Of a DNA stretch of 64,000 nucleotides, positions 24,814 through 35,776 are shown piece after piece. Made by a program: the position numbers and the translations under genes. The first letter of the stretch is position 1, and every line of letters begins with the position of its first letter. The notes under the pieces were generated by a model. It had not been told where the DNA came from. It worked only from the letters and a program-made list of their open reading frames with translations, and did not search any database. The stretch covers positions 186,001 through 250,000 of the forward strand of contig NW_027307665.1 of NCBI RefSeq assembly GCF_964275005.1, in the 5' to 3' direction. Source of the stretch: Diadema setosum. Its lineage: Eukaryota; Echinodermata; Echinoidea; Diadematoida; Diadematidae.

Positions 24814-24942
24814 GTTGCACCTGTAACGTTCTAGACTGCTGACTGCTGAGAAGTTGGCACTGAAGGACGCCCCCATGGTCAGCTACCGTCGGACTTAATG
24901 TCAGCTCGCTACGAACGTTGTACGTATCTACGTTGGCGGTTC
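24814..24942 (-). CDS. Gene A Ig domain, second-half exon
   Basis: A 129-base phase 1-1 exon: acceptor CTGTTTTAAG, donor GTGCAAC/GTAAGT. It encodes 43 residues, TANVDTYNVRSELTLSPTVA then DHGGVLQCQLLSSQQSRTLQ. This is the E-F-G portion of a conventional Ig domain: S-x-L-x-L, then the D-x-G-x-x-x-C signature. The half carrying the first Cys and the strand-C Trp must come from an upstream exon; the best candidate in the window is 45181-45369. Gene B's copy is 60689-60817. Joined to module 1 the border codon becomes CAC (His). Confidence 0.85.
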
Positions 24943-25647
24943 CTTAAAACAGAGAAAGGAACCAAGATGATATTGGCTGTTTGTTTTGCCAATATTTCAA
25001 TTTCGTAGAAACTTTATAATGGTCATCGATATTAGCGAAAAAACACACACAAAAATAGATATATGTATCAAAGGTTATGAATGTATTATAACGCATACAG
25101 GCTTGTCCAAGGCACAGTGTGAGTCAAGACACTATAATCCAAGCCCACGTTTAATGGCGGATCAATTATATACATGTATATCGTCCTTTATTGTGTGTCA
25201 TACGTAATGCAGAGACAGCGTCAAATCCTCACTAATTCGGCTATACCGTTGCGACGTTTCATTGCATGAATGCACTACTTTGTTGATGCTTACTAAAAGT
25301 TCTAAAATATCAAGGCAAATTTTCTTGTTTCACCACATCTTTTACGTTCATCCTGAGACATAAATCTCCTGTTGTATTTTAGTTTAATCCCTCTCTGATG
25401 AGTATTTTCTCTAGTTTTAGACAACTGAGGGATACAAATGATGCAGAGAAGCTGTAGATTATTAATATTCATTGTGTAACAGGTGAAAAATGTAGGGGAT
25501 AATGGGATATGGCACATGGAATTATTTCATGTAATTAACCTCTTGATAAAGAAATCGTTTGAGGAACATAAAAATCTAGACTGAAGACTACCTCATGAAG
25601 ATGCAATGGGATACACATCTCTTTAAATTGCACTATATAACAGCTTT

Positions 25648-25702
25648 CTTCCAAAAGGCGCTAAATCCATGGAAAATGATGGATTTATCTCCTTTTGGAA
25701 GC
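25648..25702. repeat. Short hairpin repeat, copy 2
   Basis: Palindrome with arms CTTCCAAAAGGCGCTAAATC and its inverse around ATGGAAAATGATG. The same hairpin lies at 529-604. Confidence 0.7.
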
Positions 25703-25704
25703 AA

Positions 25705-25960
25705 CGTCTTGATTGTAATATAGGGCCTATATACTACATCAAATGAAACCAAATCTCGTAATTCTTTTTCGTTGTAGGTGAAAGAGCAAATTTTTGACAA
25801 CTAATCAATCGCTGAAGTGACCATGTTCAGTCCCCTCTGAAGGACGTAACAGTGAGGAAAACGGTCTTTGCCTCAGTAGAGCACAACTCTGAGTGTAGCT
25901 GCCATTGCAGAGACTAGAACCAGAAACCTACACGATCTTCATACGAACTCAGCTAATAGT
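25705..25960. other. Unassigned intron sequence
   Basis: No splice-bounded frame was convincing here. Fragments such as GGTTCTAGTCTCTGC (minus strand) resemble a tRNA box B but no partner box A is correctly placed. Confidence 0.4.
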
Positions 25961-26720
25961 CAAAGAGCATTAGTTTTAAAGCTGGATATTTTTGGTAACA
26001 AGCTGATTTTTTCAGGATATGTCCAGAGAAATGTCTAAATTAACATACTAAAAGTCCTTATAAATCCTCTTTGAGCGTTTTCCGCAATTTAATATGGCGT
26101 CCAAAATGTTTGAAGCATAAAAAAAAATCAATAAAACGCATATCAAGAGATGCTGACGAACGCAAGTACCGTAATCCAAGATGACGTTCAAAATGGCCGC
26201 CATTTTCTAAAATTCTTATAACTTTTCAGCCAGGTAACCCAAATACAAAATCTAAATGTCTAAATATATGTTTTGATTATTAAGAGTTGTTGAAGCACGC
26301 ACGTACCGTAATCCAAGATGGCGTCCAAAATGGCCGCTATTTCCTTTTTTTTTCTCATAATTTTGCAAGTAGATTTCAATTGTACACACCTGGAATGTCG
26401 AAATATACGTTTTGAGTCACAAGGAACGAAATAATAATACTTAATCAGAGATTTTGAAACACAAATGAAGCACTGAAGTACTTTCAGAAATCCAAAACGG
26501 TATCCAAAACGGCTGCCATTTCCTGTTTTTTCCTCGTACCACTGCAACTAGGTTACCGCGATAGGCACTTAAATGTATAAAGATATATTTTGAGACATAA
26601 GGAACCCAACGAAATACTTATTCAGAGATCATGAAACACGTAAGTACAAATGAAACCACGTGGGTTCTTCTCGTAAACCAACTGTTGCCCAAAATGGCCG
26701 CCGTTTGTTTATCAAAAATT
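25961..26720. repeat. Left inverted arm of 15-kb block
   Basis: Starts CAAAGAGCATTAG and continues with AACAAGCTGATTTTTTCAGG, then a tandem repeat with period about 150-180 bases whose core is GTAATCCAAGATGGCGTCCA followed by AAATGGCCGCCATTT (near 26170, 26305, 26490 and 26690). The reverse complement of the arm lies at about 40240-40875. Confidence 0.8.
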
Positions 26721-27545
26721 GCTGTTTTTAGCCTGTTTCAAGAGACAAAGAAATTCACTATAATGTTCGAGATTCAACAACTCAGAAGGTCCCGTGGAAT
26801 CTTTCCCTTAAATGTGCACAACACGGGTATAGGTTGGGTTGGATGCACCGCCCCCCCCCCCCCCCCCCTTGGGGAAGGGGGTGGCCTGTACAATCATTAT
26901 CTTCCAAATATTCAACCTAAAGTATATGCACTTTGTCATTGAATTGCAATCATAAAAATGCTAAACGTCCCTCGCTCGGCCCCTTTCCACAGACTTTGTA
27001 CACTTTGAGATCAACAAATTTCCAAACAATATGTCATCAAGAAGTGTGCACTAGATCTTTCACTTACAAAATGCAAAAGTTAGTTCCCTCATATTAGAGG
27101 GTAATTTGCCCTTCCTAACCCTTCCGCCATTCTCTTCCCCAATATAAATCAAATACCCCTTTGAATTGCAATTCCAAAATATTCCATCAAATGTGTGTAA
27201 ATGATATGAAGACCTGAATATAAGAACGACCCAAGTCCAATTTTTGACCAAATTCAGTTTGACATGGGAAATTGTAGCTTATGCATGGACTCATCTTGTG
27301 TATTAATGATAAATCCTAATTACCCCCGGAAGTGCCTGAAATGAATGAGTTAAACCTTATATTAATGTAGGAATGAAGGACTTGGGTCATTCTTACATTC
27401 ATATTATAGCGCCCTCTTTCATCCTTCTCTCATCTCTATAGCAGAATATCATGTATATGAATCAAAGAACGACCCAAATCCACCACACAAAATGGCCTCT
27501 CCACAATTAATGTAAATGCTAACTGTCGTAATAGTGTATGTTCTA
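26721..27545. other. Repeat-derived sequence, no gene
   Basis: Contains a poly-C run at 26851-26870 and several copies of a motif like AAGAACGACCCAAGTCCA (27220, 27465; inverted at 27375 and again near 38360 right of the LINE). No exon was recognised. Confidence 0.45.
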
Positions 27546-27547
27546 AT

Positions 27548-28145
27548 TTGTATATACAACGTTGCCCTCCCATCACAGAGAGCAAGGAAAGGGAAATCGA
27601 TGCGCTCAAATCCCAAATGAGGAAACTACAACAAAGGCTTGACGAGGTTGATGACGAGCTCGACGACCAAGAGCAGTATAGTCGACGACACTGCCTCAAA
27701 ATCCACGGAATAGCTGAGAGACCCAGTGAGAACACCGACGACGTGGTCATACAGTTCGCCAAGGATCAGCTAGACGTCGACATCAAACCAACTGATATCG
27801 ACCGCAGCCACCGACTTGCCCGACAAAATCGACATGGACGCGACGCTCGAGAAGAGAGTCATGGAAAACGAAAATCGAACGCGATCATCGTCCGCTTCTC
27901 GACGTACAACGCCAGAGAGAGAGAGAGAGAGAGTATACAAAGCAAAGGCCAAACTGAAGGGAACGCCATTCTACGTCAACGAATCTCTCACAGCGTACAG
28001 ACAGCAACTCTTGAACAAGGCTCTGCGCCACACCAACGTTCTAAGAACTTGGACATACGACGGAAGGATCACAGCCCTCACGAAAAACATGAAGAAAGTA
28101 GCCATACACAGTGAAAAAGACCTCGAGAAACTTGACAGACTGTAA
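27548..28145 (+). pseudogene. LINE ORF1 (coiled coil plus RNA-binding domain), frameshifted
   Basis: The frame begins with a charged coiled coil (ALKSQMRKLQQRLDEVDDEL), then EQYSRRHCLKIHGIAE and an RRM-like segment with DIDRSHRLARQ and NAIIVRFSTYNARE. This is the layout of ORF1 proteins of CR1/L1-like elements, which bind element RNA. At about 27915-27934 a GA run (AGAGAGAGAGAGAGAGAG) has expanded and shifted the frame; the protein continues in another frame as VYKAKAKLKGTPFYVNESLT and NVLRTWTYDGRITAL. It lies about 270 bases upstream of ORF2 of the same element and is non-functional. Confidence 0.75.
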
Positions 28146-28412
28146 GTTTTCCCCTAAAACTTGTGTCGAACATTTAAATAGTTGAAGGACTTAGCATGGT
28201 CTTAAAATACCCATGCATCTCATGTAATCCAACAGTTAAATCAAATCAAAATGCAGTTATGTGTTTCATGTGTAAGAGGTAGATTCACCTGAAGTGTTCG
28301 ACTTTGGATCTGATTTTTTTTTCTCAAGCTCAGACTGGTTCTGTGATATGTGTTTATACGATGAATTGCCATTTAGCGCAAACGACAGTCAAGATTGTGA
28401 TAGTATACTTCA

Positions 28413-29849
28413 GTGTCAAATAATAAGCTCAACCAAGTTAAAACATCATGTGATTTATTGAACGCTCTAAAAACTTATTCTGGCATGAATATTGCACATC
28501 TCAATGTTTGTTCTCTTGTTAAAAATATAGACGAAATTCGACTCATAATGCAAAAATCACATATTCATATATTAACTCTATGTAAAACCAGGCTAGATGA
28601 TTCAATTAGTAACGAAGAGATAGGAATTCCGGGCTTTAAGATAGCCAGGAGAGACAGAAATAGACAAGGCGGCGGTGTAATTATGTATATTTGTGAGACG
28701 TTAAACTTCATCATTAGAGAAGATCTGCACATCGAAGGATTAGAGTTATTGTGCATTGAAATTAGTTTGGAAAAACAGAAACCATTTTTAATCATGTCAT
28801 GGTACAGACCCCCGACTCATATGCTCATATATTCGATTCGTTTGAAACAGTTCTGCAGACTATCGAAGTGCAACAAATTGAATATCTTTTGATTGGAGAT
28901 CTCAATTGTGATCTATTATCAGGAAAATTATCACACAGTAGCAAACGTTTACTTGAATTGATGAAAGATTATAGTTTGAAGCAATATGTTACTGAGGCCA
29001 CACGTGTGACTGAAAGCACTGCAACAAAAATAGATCTCGCACTCGCGCCATGTGATAAAATCTTACATTGCAACGTTATTCAAGTAAGTTTGAGTGATCA
29101 TTATATGATTGCAGTGACATGGGGGAAATGTAAACCTCATATGCAAAGAGATCACAATTATATTTGTTCACGTAATGTTAAGAAAATTGATGTTAATACA
29201 CTGATAAGATATCTGCAGGAGTATTTCGTGAATGATGACCTTGAAATGAATGATACTAAAAAGGCTTATGAGAATTGGGTTGAAAGATTTAAAGCCGCCC
29301 TAGATACACAGGCTCCTGTTAAAAGGAAAAGAGTGCGAAAACAGAAGTCTCCATGGATGAATAAACAAATACTGGACACCATGCGAGAAAGAGATAATAT
29401 GAAAAATAAAGCCAAAGAATCTGGAGTACCTGCTGATTGGCAGCGATATAAAAAAAAACTTAAAAACCGTGTAACTTCTCTGATTCGTTCAGCAAAACGT
29501 GTGTATGTTGTAGACAGTATTTGTAAGAGTAAGGGAAACTCCAGTGCTATATGGAAATTAGTACGATTTTTGATACCAGGCAAGAAGACATCTAATATTC
29601 AAAAGGTAAAATCAAATGGTGAAGAAATAACAGATGGTAAAATTATAGCAAATGTGTTTAATGATCATTATGCTGATCCTGTAAGATGTAGAAAGGCATC
29701 GACTAATTTCCAGGCAAATCCTGAGCAATTTCTCAAACCAATGTCACGTGATATTTTATTTTACTTCACTCCCGTTACTGAGAAGGATGTGTCGAAGATA
29801 GTAAAGGAAATACCCAGGAATAAAGCAACAGGACTTGATTATATTTCTG
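28413..29849 (+). pseudogene. LINE ORF2, endonuclease and start of reverse transcriptase
   Basis: The APE-type endonuclease begins NIAHLNVCSLVKNIDEIR. The position that normally holds the catalytic Glu of S/N-E-T-x-L-D reads LCKTRLDD, so Glu appears replaced by Lys. A frame shift occurs near 28810, after FLIMSWYRPP, in a C-run; the next frame carries LLIGDLNCDLL and SLSDHYMI, the D-x-N and S-D-H catalytic motifs. The region before the reverse transcriptase fingers ends at NKATGLDYIS (29849), where a 5.3-kb element begins. The rest continues at 35136. Confidence 0.8.
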
Positions 29850-30156
29850 CCCCCCCAAGGAAAAACGCAGTATCTACATCCAGCTCCATTTCTCAACAAC
29901 CGAGATATTCACCATTTTATGTTTTTGCCAAAGCCCCTGGAAAATATACTCTTCTGAAAAATTCCTTCATTGTGGAATTTCAGTCTATCTATCTACCAAT
30001 TTTCCTGGAAAATATCATTTTGTGTTTTTGTTTCGTTTTTAAGTTATTAATGGAAATGTAGATACTTTGGGGAAACCCCATGCAATTGACTGATTTCCCC
30101 AAGGAAAAACGCAGTATCTACAATGGAACAAATTTCCCCAAGGAAAAACGCAGTAT

Positions 30157-30549
30157 GGTTGAGGGGTCTAGATATCGCGCACGAAAATTTGAAATGCTCT
30201 TATAATAGAAGTTATTCCATAATCGTACCTGAATTTCTCAATGAATATCACGAAAATGCAGAAAAATCACCTCCCAGAATCTCCTGATGATACGATGACG
30301 GAGTAGTGCGCTGTCGCCGTTTGTATGTCGGACTTTTTTTTAATGCGCTCAATTTCTCGGGGTATGTAAAGATCGCGCAGCTGCCCTCTGTAGTTTCATG
30401 CGTGAACGTGTCTGCCCCTCTGCGGCTGTAGCTGTAACGTGCTCCGCCGGCTTTCATAGAATATTTTTTCACTTGATATTAAATTTGTCCCTGTTAAGCA
30501 ACAGCAGTTTTACCTAACTTGTGTATATTATTGTTATTATTATTATACG

Positions 30550-30586
<37 letters not shown>

Positions 30587-30856
30587 GTTGTTATTATTAT
30601 TATCATTATTACTATTATCACCACCACCATCATCGATCATCATAATCATCATCATCATTATCATTTTCATTATTATTATTATCTCACTTCCACCACCATC
30701 ATCATTTTATCATTCTTATTATCATTATTTTTATCATTGATATTTTCATAATCGTTAATGATTTTCATTTATAAAGTTTTCTTACAATATTTCTAATCAC
30801 TTTAGGCAATAATATACACGTAATATAAAATGGAAAAAAGTAAAATATGAACATAT

Positions 30857-30887
<31 letters not shown>

Positions 30888-31522
30888 TTGTGTGTGCTTA
30901 CCCATTCGTCACCCTCTCATTTTTGTCACCCATTTGTCACACTCTCATCTAATTTGTTTTCTTCAGTATCATTATGGCCCTCCCCTGTCACAAATATATC
31001 ACAAGTTAGCGCAAGAAATCGCAAGCAAATTCAAATTGAAATCACACTTCAACTTCGATAGACTGAAATATTTATTCCTTTGTAATATCATAATCGTTGT
31101 GTTAAGATTTGACTTAAAACAACATTTATTAACAGTATTTCAGCTTAGCTGGCAGCATACATTGTTCTTGTGTATGATGACGTCACGTGGTAAACGATCG
31201 ATCGAATAAATTACGAATTCTATCGACTACGAACGAGACAAGCGAGACGACACGTCTAGGCTACAACATCCTTAGAACTGATTTTAAGGGAAGGTAGGTT
31301 TGTACAAGGTAAAAAATTGGAAATTTAGTGGAAAATTTGTTGGAAATCAAAATTTCTTACCTGCTTCCTTCTCATGTTGAGCGGTAAGTCAGGTATGTTT
31401 ATTCCATGGGCGTATCGGCAAATTTTGCGCTTAGTCCTACGCGTAATATCGCTTGCTATACGCAGTTACGCTATGCGCGATCATTAGGTCCCTGCGCGAG
31501 ACCTAGTACCCTTACTATATCT
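30157..31522. repeat. Internal direct repeat, copy 1
   Basis: From TATGGTTGAGGGGTCTAGAT to GAGACCTAGTACCCTTACTA it is nearly identical to 32517-34118, apart from one insertion and microsatellite length changes. It includes TTA/ATC repeats (30525-30740) and a TG run (30861-30887). No coding sequence was recognised. Confidence 0.85.
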
Positions 31523-31529
31523 ACAGCGG

Positions 31530-32515
31530 AATGACTAGGGCTGTAATGTGATGCTACATGGCCTAGCCGCTAACTAGCATCTAGAATACTAGATCTAGAT
31601 CTGTACAGTCTAGGCTAGAGTCTGTCTAGACCAAAATAAATCTAAATCGGATGTCTGGACCTAGATCGATCTAGACTAGCTCTAGTTTTTATATCGTTTA
31701 TTCTAGGCTGGCTACGTAGCAGGCTACACGAGTCTACAGCCTCAGGCTATGCACGATACTCACAGAAAAAAAAAATAGCCTAACGTTAGAACTGCAGAAG
31801 GTTTAGTCTAAGCCCTACACAAGACAGGACTCTTTAATTAGAAAAAAATAAATCTAGAACCGGTCTAGATCGAAGTGACATCCGCTCTCTAGGCCTAGGG
31901 GTCATCTATTCCTCCTGGATTGAACCTAAGTTTGTTATGTCATGTAAATTTGTAATGTAACTTTTTTACTTGTAACGTTAAGTTGTAGAATGCAGCATGG
32001 AATCATGTACGCATTTTACGCAACCCAGTCTCACTAGGGTCTAGACACTGTCTAGATCCGATAAGAATTGAAATACAACTTATTCTTAACTGTCTCTATT
32101 TTGTCCATTTACCGTGGGTAGGCCCCTACCTATTATTCACATAGGCCTAGGCCTAATCTATTTTCAACTAGATCGCTGTCTATGTAATTATAAGACAGTA
32201 TGGTATGGAGTAGATAATTGAACATTGACACTTCACTAGCGGTGATAGAGTTAGGAATAGGATTCTGAGTGGTTAAGTTTTAGTCTTAGACTTCTTTCTT
32301 AGTTTTATAAACAGGCCTGCCCTAGAGTAGGCCTATTCTAGTCCTACACTACATCTTTCTCTAGACTTTCGGAATACGGACCCTGAAAGTTCTGATTAAC
32401 GTTAGGTCTAACGTTAGAAAAGAGACGCAAGACTCAAACGTTACTGTGTAGACAAGTCTTAGACTTGGACTTGGTTCTAAATAGAGTCTATAGGGTCTAA
32501 CAATAACATGTTAGT
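31530..32515. other. CTAG-dense, gene-free core
   Basis: About 1 kb packed with CTAG and overlapping palindromes such as CTAGATCTAGATCT, TCTAGAC and TAGGCCTAGGCCTA, plus repeated CTAACGTTAG. No frame, promoter or RNA was recognised. Composition is unlike all neighbouring sequence; only 34140-34175 has the same flavour. Confidence 0.6.
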
Positions 32516-32516
32516 A

Positions 32517-34118
32517 TGGTTGAGGGGTCTAGATATCGCGCACGAAAATTTGAAATGCTCTTATAATGGAAGTTATTCCATAATCGTACCTGAATTTCTC
32601 AATGAATATCACGAAAATGCAGAAAAATCACCTCCCAAAATCTCCTGATGATACGATGACGGAGTAGTGCGCTGTCGCCGTTTGTATGTCGGACTTTTTT
32701 TTATGCGTTCAATTTCTCGGGGTATGTAAAGATCGCGCAGCTGCCCTCTGTAGTTTCATGCGTGAAAGTGTCTGCCCCTCTGCGGCTGTAACGTGCTCCG
32801 GCTTTCGTAGAATATTTTTTCACTTGATATTAAATTTGTCCCTGTTAAGCAACAGCAGTATTATTATTGTTATTATTATTATTATCATTATTACTATTAT
32901 CACCACCACCATCATCGATCATCATAATCATCATCTTTTTTCTCTTTTTTTTTATGAAGCGATGTCATGCTGAAAGTACAGCTCGATTCTTTTTTTTTTT
33001 TTCCTTATGAATGCACTGTCATGCTAAAAGGACAGCTCCATTTGATTGTAATGAAAGTAAGTAAGGAGTGTATGTTTTTTTTTTTTTCGGTGCATTGTAT
33101 ATTCTTTACGAATGCACTGTTTCTGCTGAAAGTACAGCTTGGTTTGATTTCATTATAATTGTGTTTTGTTGAATCGTGGATTCTATGATACATGTGATTT
33201 GATTTATCATGAAACTGTATTGAATATGGAATCAATAAAAGATTATGGAAAAAAAAATCATCATCATCATTATCATTTTCATTATTATTATTATCACTTC
33301 CACCACCATCATCATTTTATCATTCTTATTATCATTATTTTTATCATTGATATTTTCATAATCGTTAATGATTTTCATTTATAAAGTTTTCTTACAATAT
33401 TTCTAATCACTTTAACCAATAATATACACGTAATATAAAATGGAAAAGAGTAAAATATGAACATATATTTTGTGTGTGTGTGTGTGTTTGTGTGTGTGCT
33501 TACCCATTCGTCACCCTCTCATTTTCGTCACCCAGTTGTCACACTCTCATCTAATTTTTCTTCAGTATCATTATGACCCTCCCCTGTCACAAATATATCA
33601 CAAGTTAGCGCAAGAAATCACAAGCAAATTCAAATTGAATCACACTTCAACTTCGATACACTGAAATATTTATTCCTTTGTAATATTATAATCGTTGTGT
33701 TAAAATTTGACTTAAAACAACATTTATTAACAGTATTTCAGCGTAGCTGGCAGCATACATTGTTCTTGTGTATGATGACGTCACGTGGTAAACGATCGAT
33801 CGAACAAATTACGAATTCTATCGACTACGAACGAGACAAGCGAGACGACACGTCTAGGCTACAACATCCTTAGAACAGATTTTAAGGTTAGGTAGGTAAA
33901 TTACAAGGTAAACAATTGGAAATTTAGTGGAAAATTTGTTGGAAATCAAAATTTCTTACCTGCTTCCTTCTCATGTTGGGCGGTAAGTCAGGTATGTTTA
34001 TTCCATGGGCGTATCGGCAAATTTTGCGCTTAGTCCTACGCGTAATATCGCTTGCTATACGCAGTTACGCTATGCGCGATCATTAGGTCCCTGCGCGAGA
34101 CCTAGTACCCTTACTATA
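32517..34118. repeat. Internal direct repeat, copy 2
   Basis: Second copy of 30157-31522, about 2.36 kb downstream. It differs by an insertion at about 32937-33256, shorter microsatellites and scattered substitutions. After 34118 the copies diverge (TGATATAACGCG here, CTACAGCGG in copy 1). Confidence 0.85.
32937..33256 (+). mobile_element. Retroposed sequence with poly(A) tail
   Basis: Inserted in an ATC repeat of copy 2 and absent from copy 1. It ends GGAATCAATAAAAGATTATGG followed by nine A residues, so it has an AATAAA signal and a tail. It contains three related segments around GAATGCACTGT...GACAGCT (33010, 33110 and a start near 32970). It could be a SINE or a copied transcript; no protein was recognised. 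Confidence 0.65.
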
Positions 34119-34316
34119 TGATATAACGCGACGTTTATCCGATACAACACAAATAGATCTAGACCTAGGTCTATTGGCATTGCCTTTCGACGAAACTTTC
34201 AGATTTGGAGCCATAGGAATTTTGACAAGGGTCTGGGCCTATCAAAGTTACTTCACAACAAGTTAATATTGAAATAGTACGGAAGATGTTCATCATCGAG
34301 GTAGAATATGAAAGAA

Positions 34317-34443
34317 AAGCTGATCGTTAATCACACGAAGCGAGGTAAACATGCGTTTGTGTTTAGAACTCTAACGTTACCTCGCTTCGTGTGACAAACA
34401 TGCATTTGTGTTTACCTCGGTTCGTGTGACAAACGATCAGCTT
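34317..34443. repeat. Hairpin with nested repeats
   Basis: AAGCTGATCGTTAATCACAC at left is answered by GTGTGACAAACGATCAGCTT at right, with a repeated CGAAGCGAGGTAAACATGC-like segment within. It lies inside the 5.3-kb element. Confidence 0.7.
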
Positions 34444-35214
34444 TATTCTTTCAATATTGAAATAGTTTTGAATTACTTACTCATTATCTGCAGATAAATT
34501 TTTCTTGAGGGCTAGGCTCACGAGTAATTTTCCCCTCGACAACATTTTGTTTAATCCAAGACAAGTACACACTCACACTGTATGCTGACTAGCCGGCCGG
34601 GCCCTGTGCTGACTGCATGCTCAGTGCAGCTAATCTATACAATGCAAGCTGTCAGTGTTGTGCTGTATTGTTTAATGTGCACTCGGTTAGTCTTAATCTC
34701 ACACAGTGTTTTATATTAAGATCACGATCTCATCAAAATATGTACTAATCAGTATTGTTCGGTTAGATATTTTGAACATTATGTTTTATTATTGAGCAAG
34801 TATATCTAAAGAAAGTAATTTACGTTCAAATTACAGAACAACCGGCAAAGTATTCACATATATAAATAACAGTGTCTGGTAATTAAGACTAGCTTTGTAG
34901 ATACTGCGTTTTTCCTTGGGGAAATATTGTAGATACTGCGTTTTTCCTTGGGGAAAGTGCAAGTTAAGTGTAGATACTGCGTTTGGCAGTTACGGAAAAG
35001 TAGCTTTCCAAACATTTTTTCAAAAATCTGAATATGTCATATGAAGAAGGATTGCCCACTGACTACATTTATGCAAAAAAGTGAAAATCGCCAAAAATGT
35101 TAGATACTGCGTTTTTCCTTGGGGGGGGGGGGGGGCAGATTTCTTGCAGTGTAATCAAGGACTCAATTGAATGCATTGGTAAATCGTTGACACATATAAT
35201 AAATCTCTCATTAA

Positions 35215-35772
35215 AGGGAAGGTAAACCCAAAAAGCAATGTGGATTGAGTGAAAGCAGCAACATTAGTAGAACACATCAGTGAAAGTTTGAGGAAAATCG
35301 GACAGTCGATGCAAAAGTTATGAATTTTTAAAGTTTTAGTGTTGAAACCGCTGGATGAGGAGACTACTAGAGGATATGACGTATGAGTGGACAACAATAC
35401 AAAGAAAATATGAAGGAAATTCAACAAAAATCCACTTTTCTAGAATTATGAAAGAGCAATGGACCAACCTCTTTCAGAAAGCAGGGGGAATAATTGCTAC
35501 CCCTAACATATGCCAATATCAAGTTGATGGAATTTGTAATTTTCATGAAAAATGGATTTTTGTAGAATTTTCTTTATATTTTCTTGGTATTGTTGTCCAC
35601 TCATACGTCATAACCTCTAGTAGTCTCCTCGTCCAGCGGTTCCAACACCAAAACTTTAAAAATTCATAACTTTTGCATCGATTGTCCGATTTTCTTCAAA
35701 CTTTCACTGATGTGTTCTACTAATGTTGCTGCTTTCACTCAATCCACATTGCTCTTGGGGTTTATCTTCCCT
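35215..35772. mobile_element. 558-bp TTAA foldback element with about 215-bp arms
   Basis: TTAA flanks it at 35211-35214 and 35773-35776. The left arm begins AGGGAAGGTAAACCC and the right arm on the other strand AGGGAAGATAAACCC; homology continues for about 215 bases with few mismatches, leaving a small loop near 35440-35550. Removing it with one TTAA rejoins LINE codons as NLSLMEGHVPDEWK, the normal reverse transcriptase sequence. A transcript would form a very stable hairpin. Confidence 0.92.
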
Positions 35773-35776
35773 TTAA

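Larger units (their letters stand above)
1..25600. repeat. Segmental duplication, copy A
   Basis: This block aligns by eye, exon for exon and intron for intron, with 47.8-64.0 kb. Anchors include the first 130 bases against 47.83-47.95 kb, 5.85-6.48 kb against 47.99-48.50 kb, 7.26-8.77 kb against 49.9-51.77 kb, all exons from 8.77 to 19.47 kb, and 24.8-25.57 kb against 60.7-61.4 kb and 63.94 kb. Copy A is longer because it has extra insertions near 0.5-5.7, 9.96-10.71, 12.63-13.0, 15.2-15.45, 16.79-18.96, 19.7-23.7 and 24.03-24.59 kb. The left end of the duplication lies outside the window. Confidence 0.85.
29850..35135. mobile_element. 5.3-kb DNA element with iterated inverted ends, inside LINE
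   Basis: The left end, after a C-run, reads AAGGAAAAACGCAGTATCTA and this motif recurs near 30101 and 30137. The right end has it inverted near 34897, 34928 and 35101, ending in a G-run. Removing the block brings LINE codons for DYIS next to codons for RFL. No transposase frame was found, so it is probably non-autonomous. It carries a large internal direct duplication and a CTAG-dense core (separate entries). Target duplication is unclear because of the homopolymer borders. Confidence 0.75.

Noticed and set aside
25781-25960. Possible exon or tRNA-derived SINE
   Set aside because: Frames are short and the box A and box B-like sequences are in incompatible orientations.
30519-30751. Poly-Leu and poly-Ile frames
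   Set aside because: Translations of TTA/ATC repeats.
35710-35776. Start of the 296-codon reverse transcriptase frame
   Set aside because: The first ~22 codons belong to the TTAA foldback element; the LINE sequence starts at 35777.
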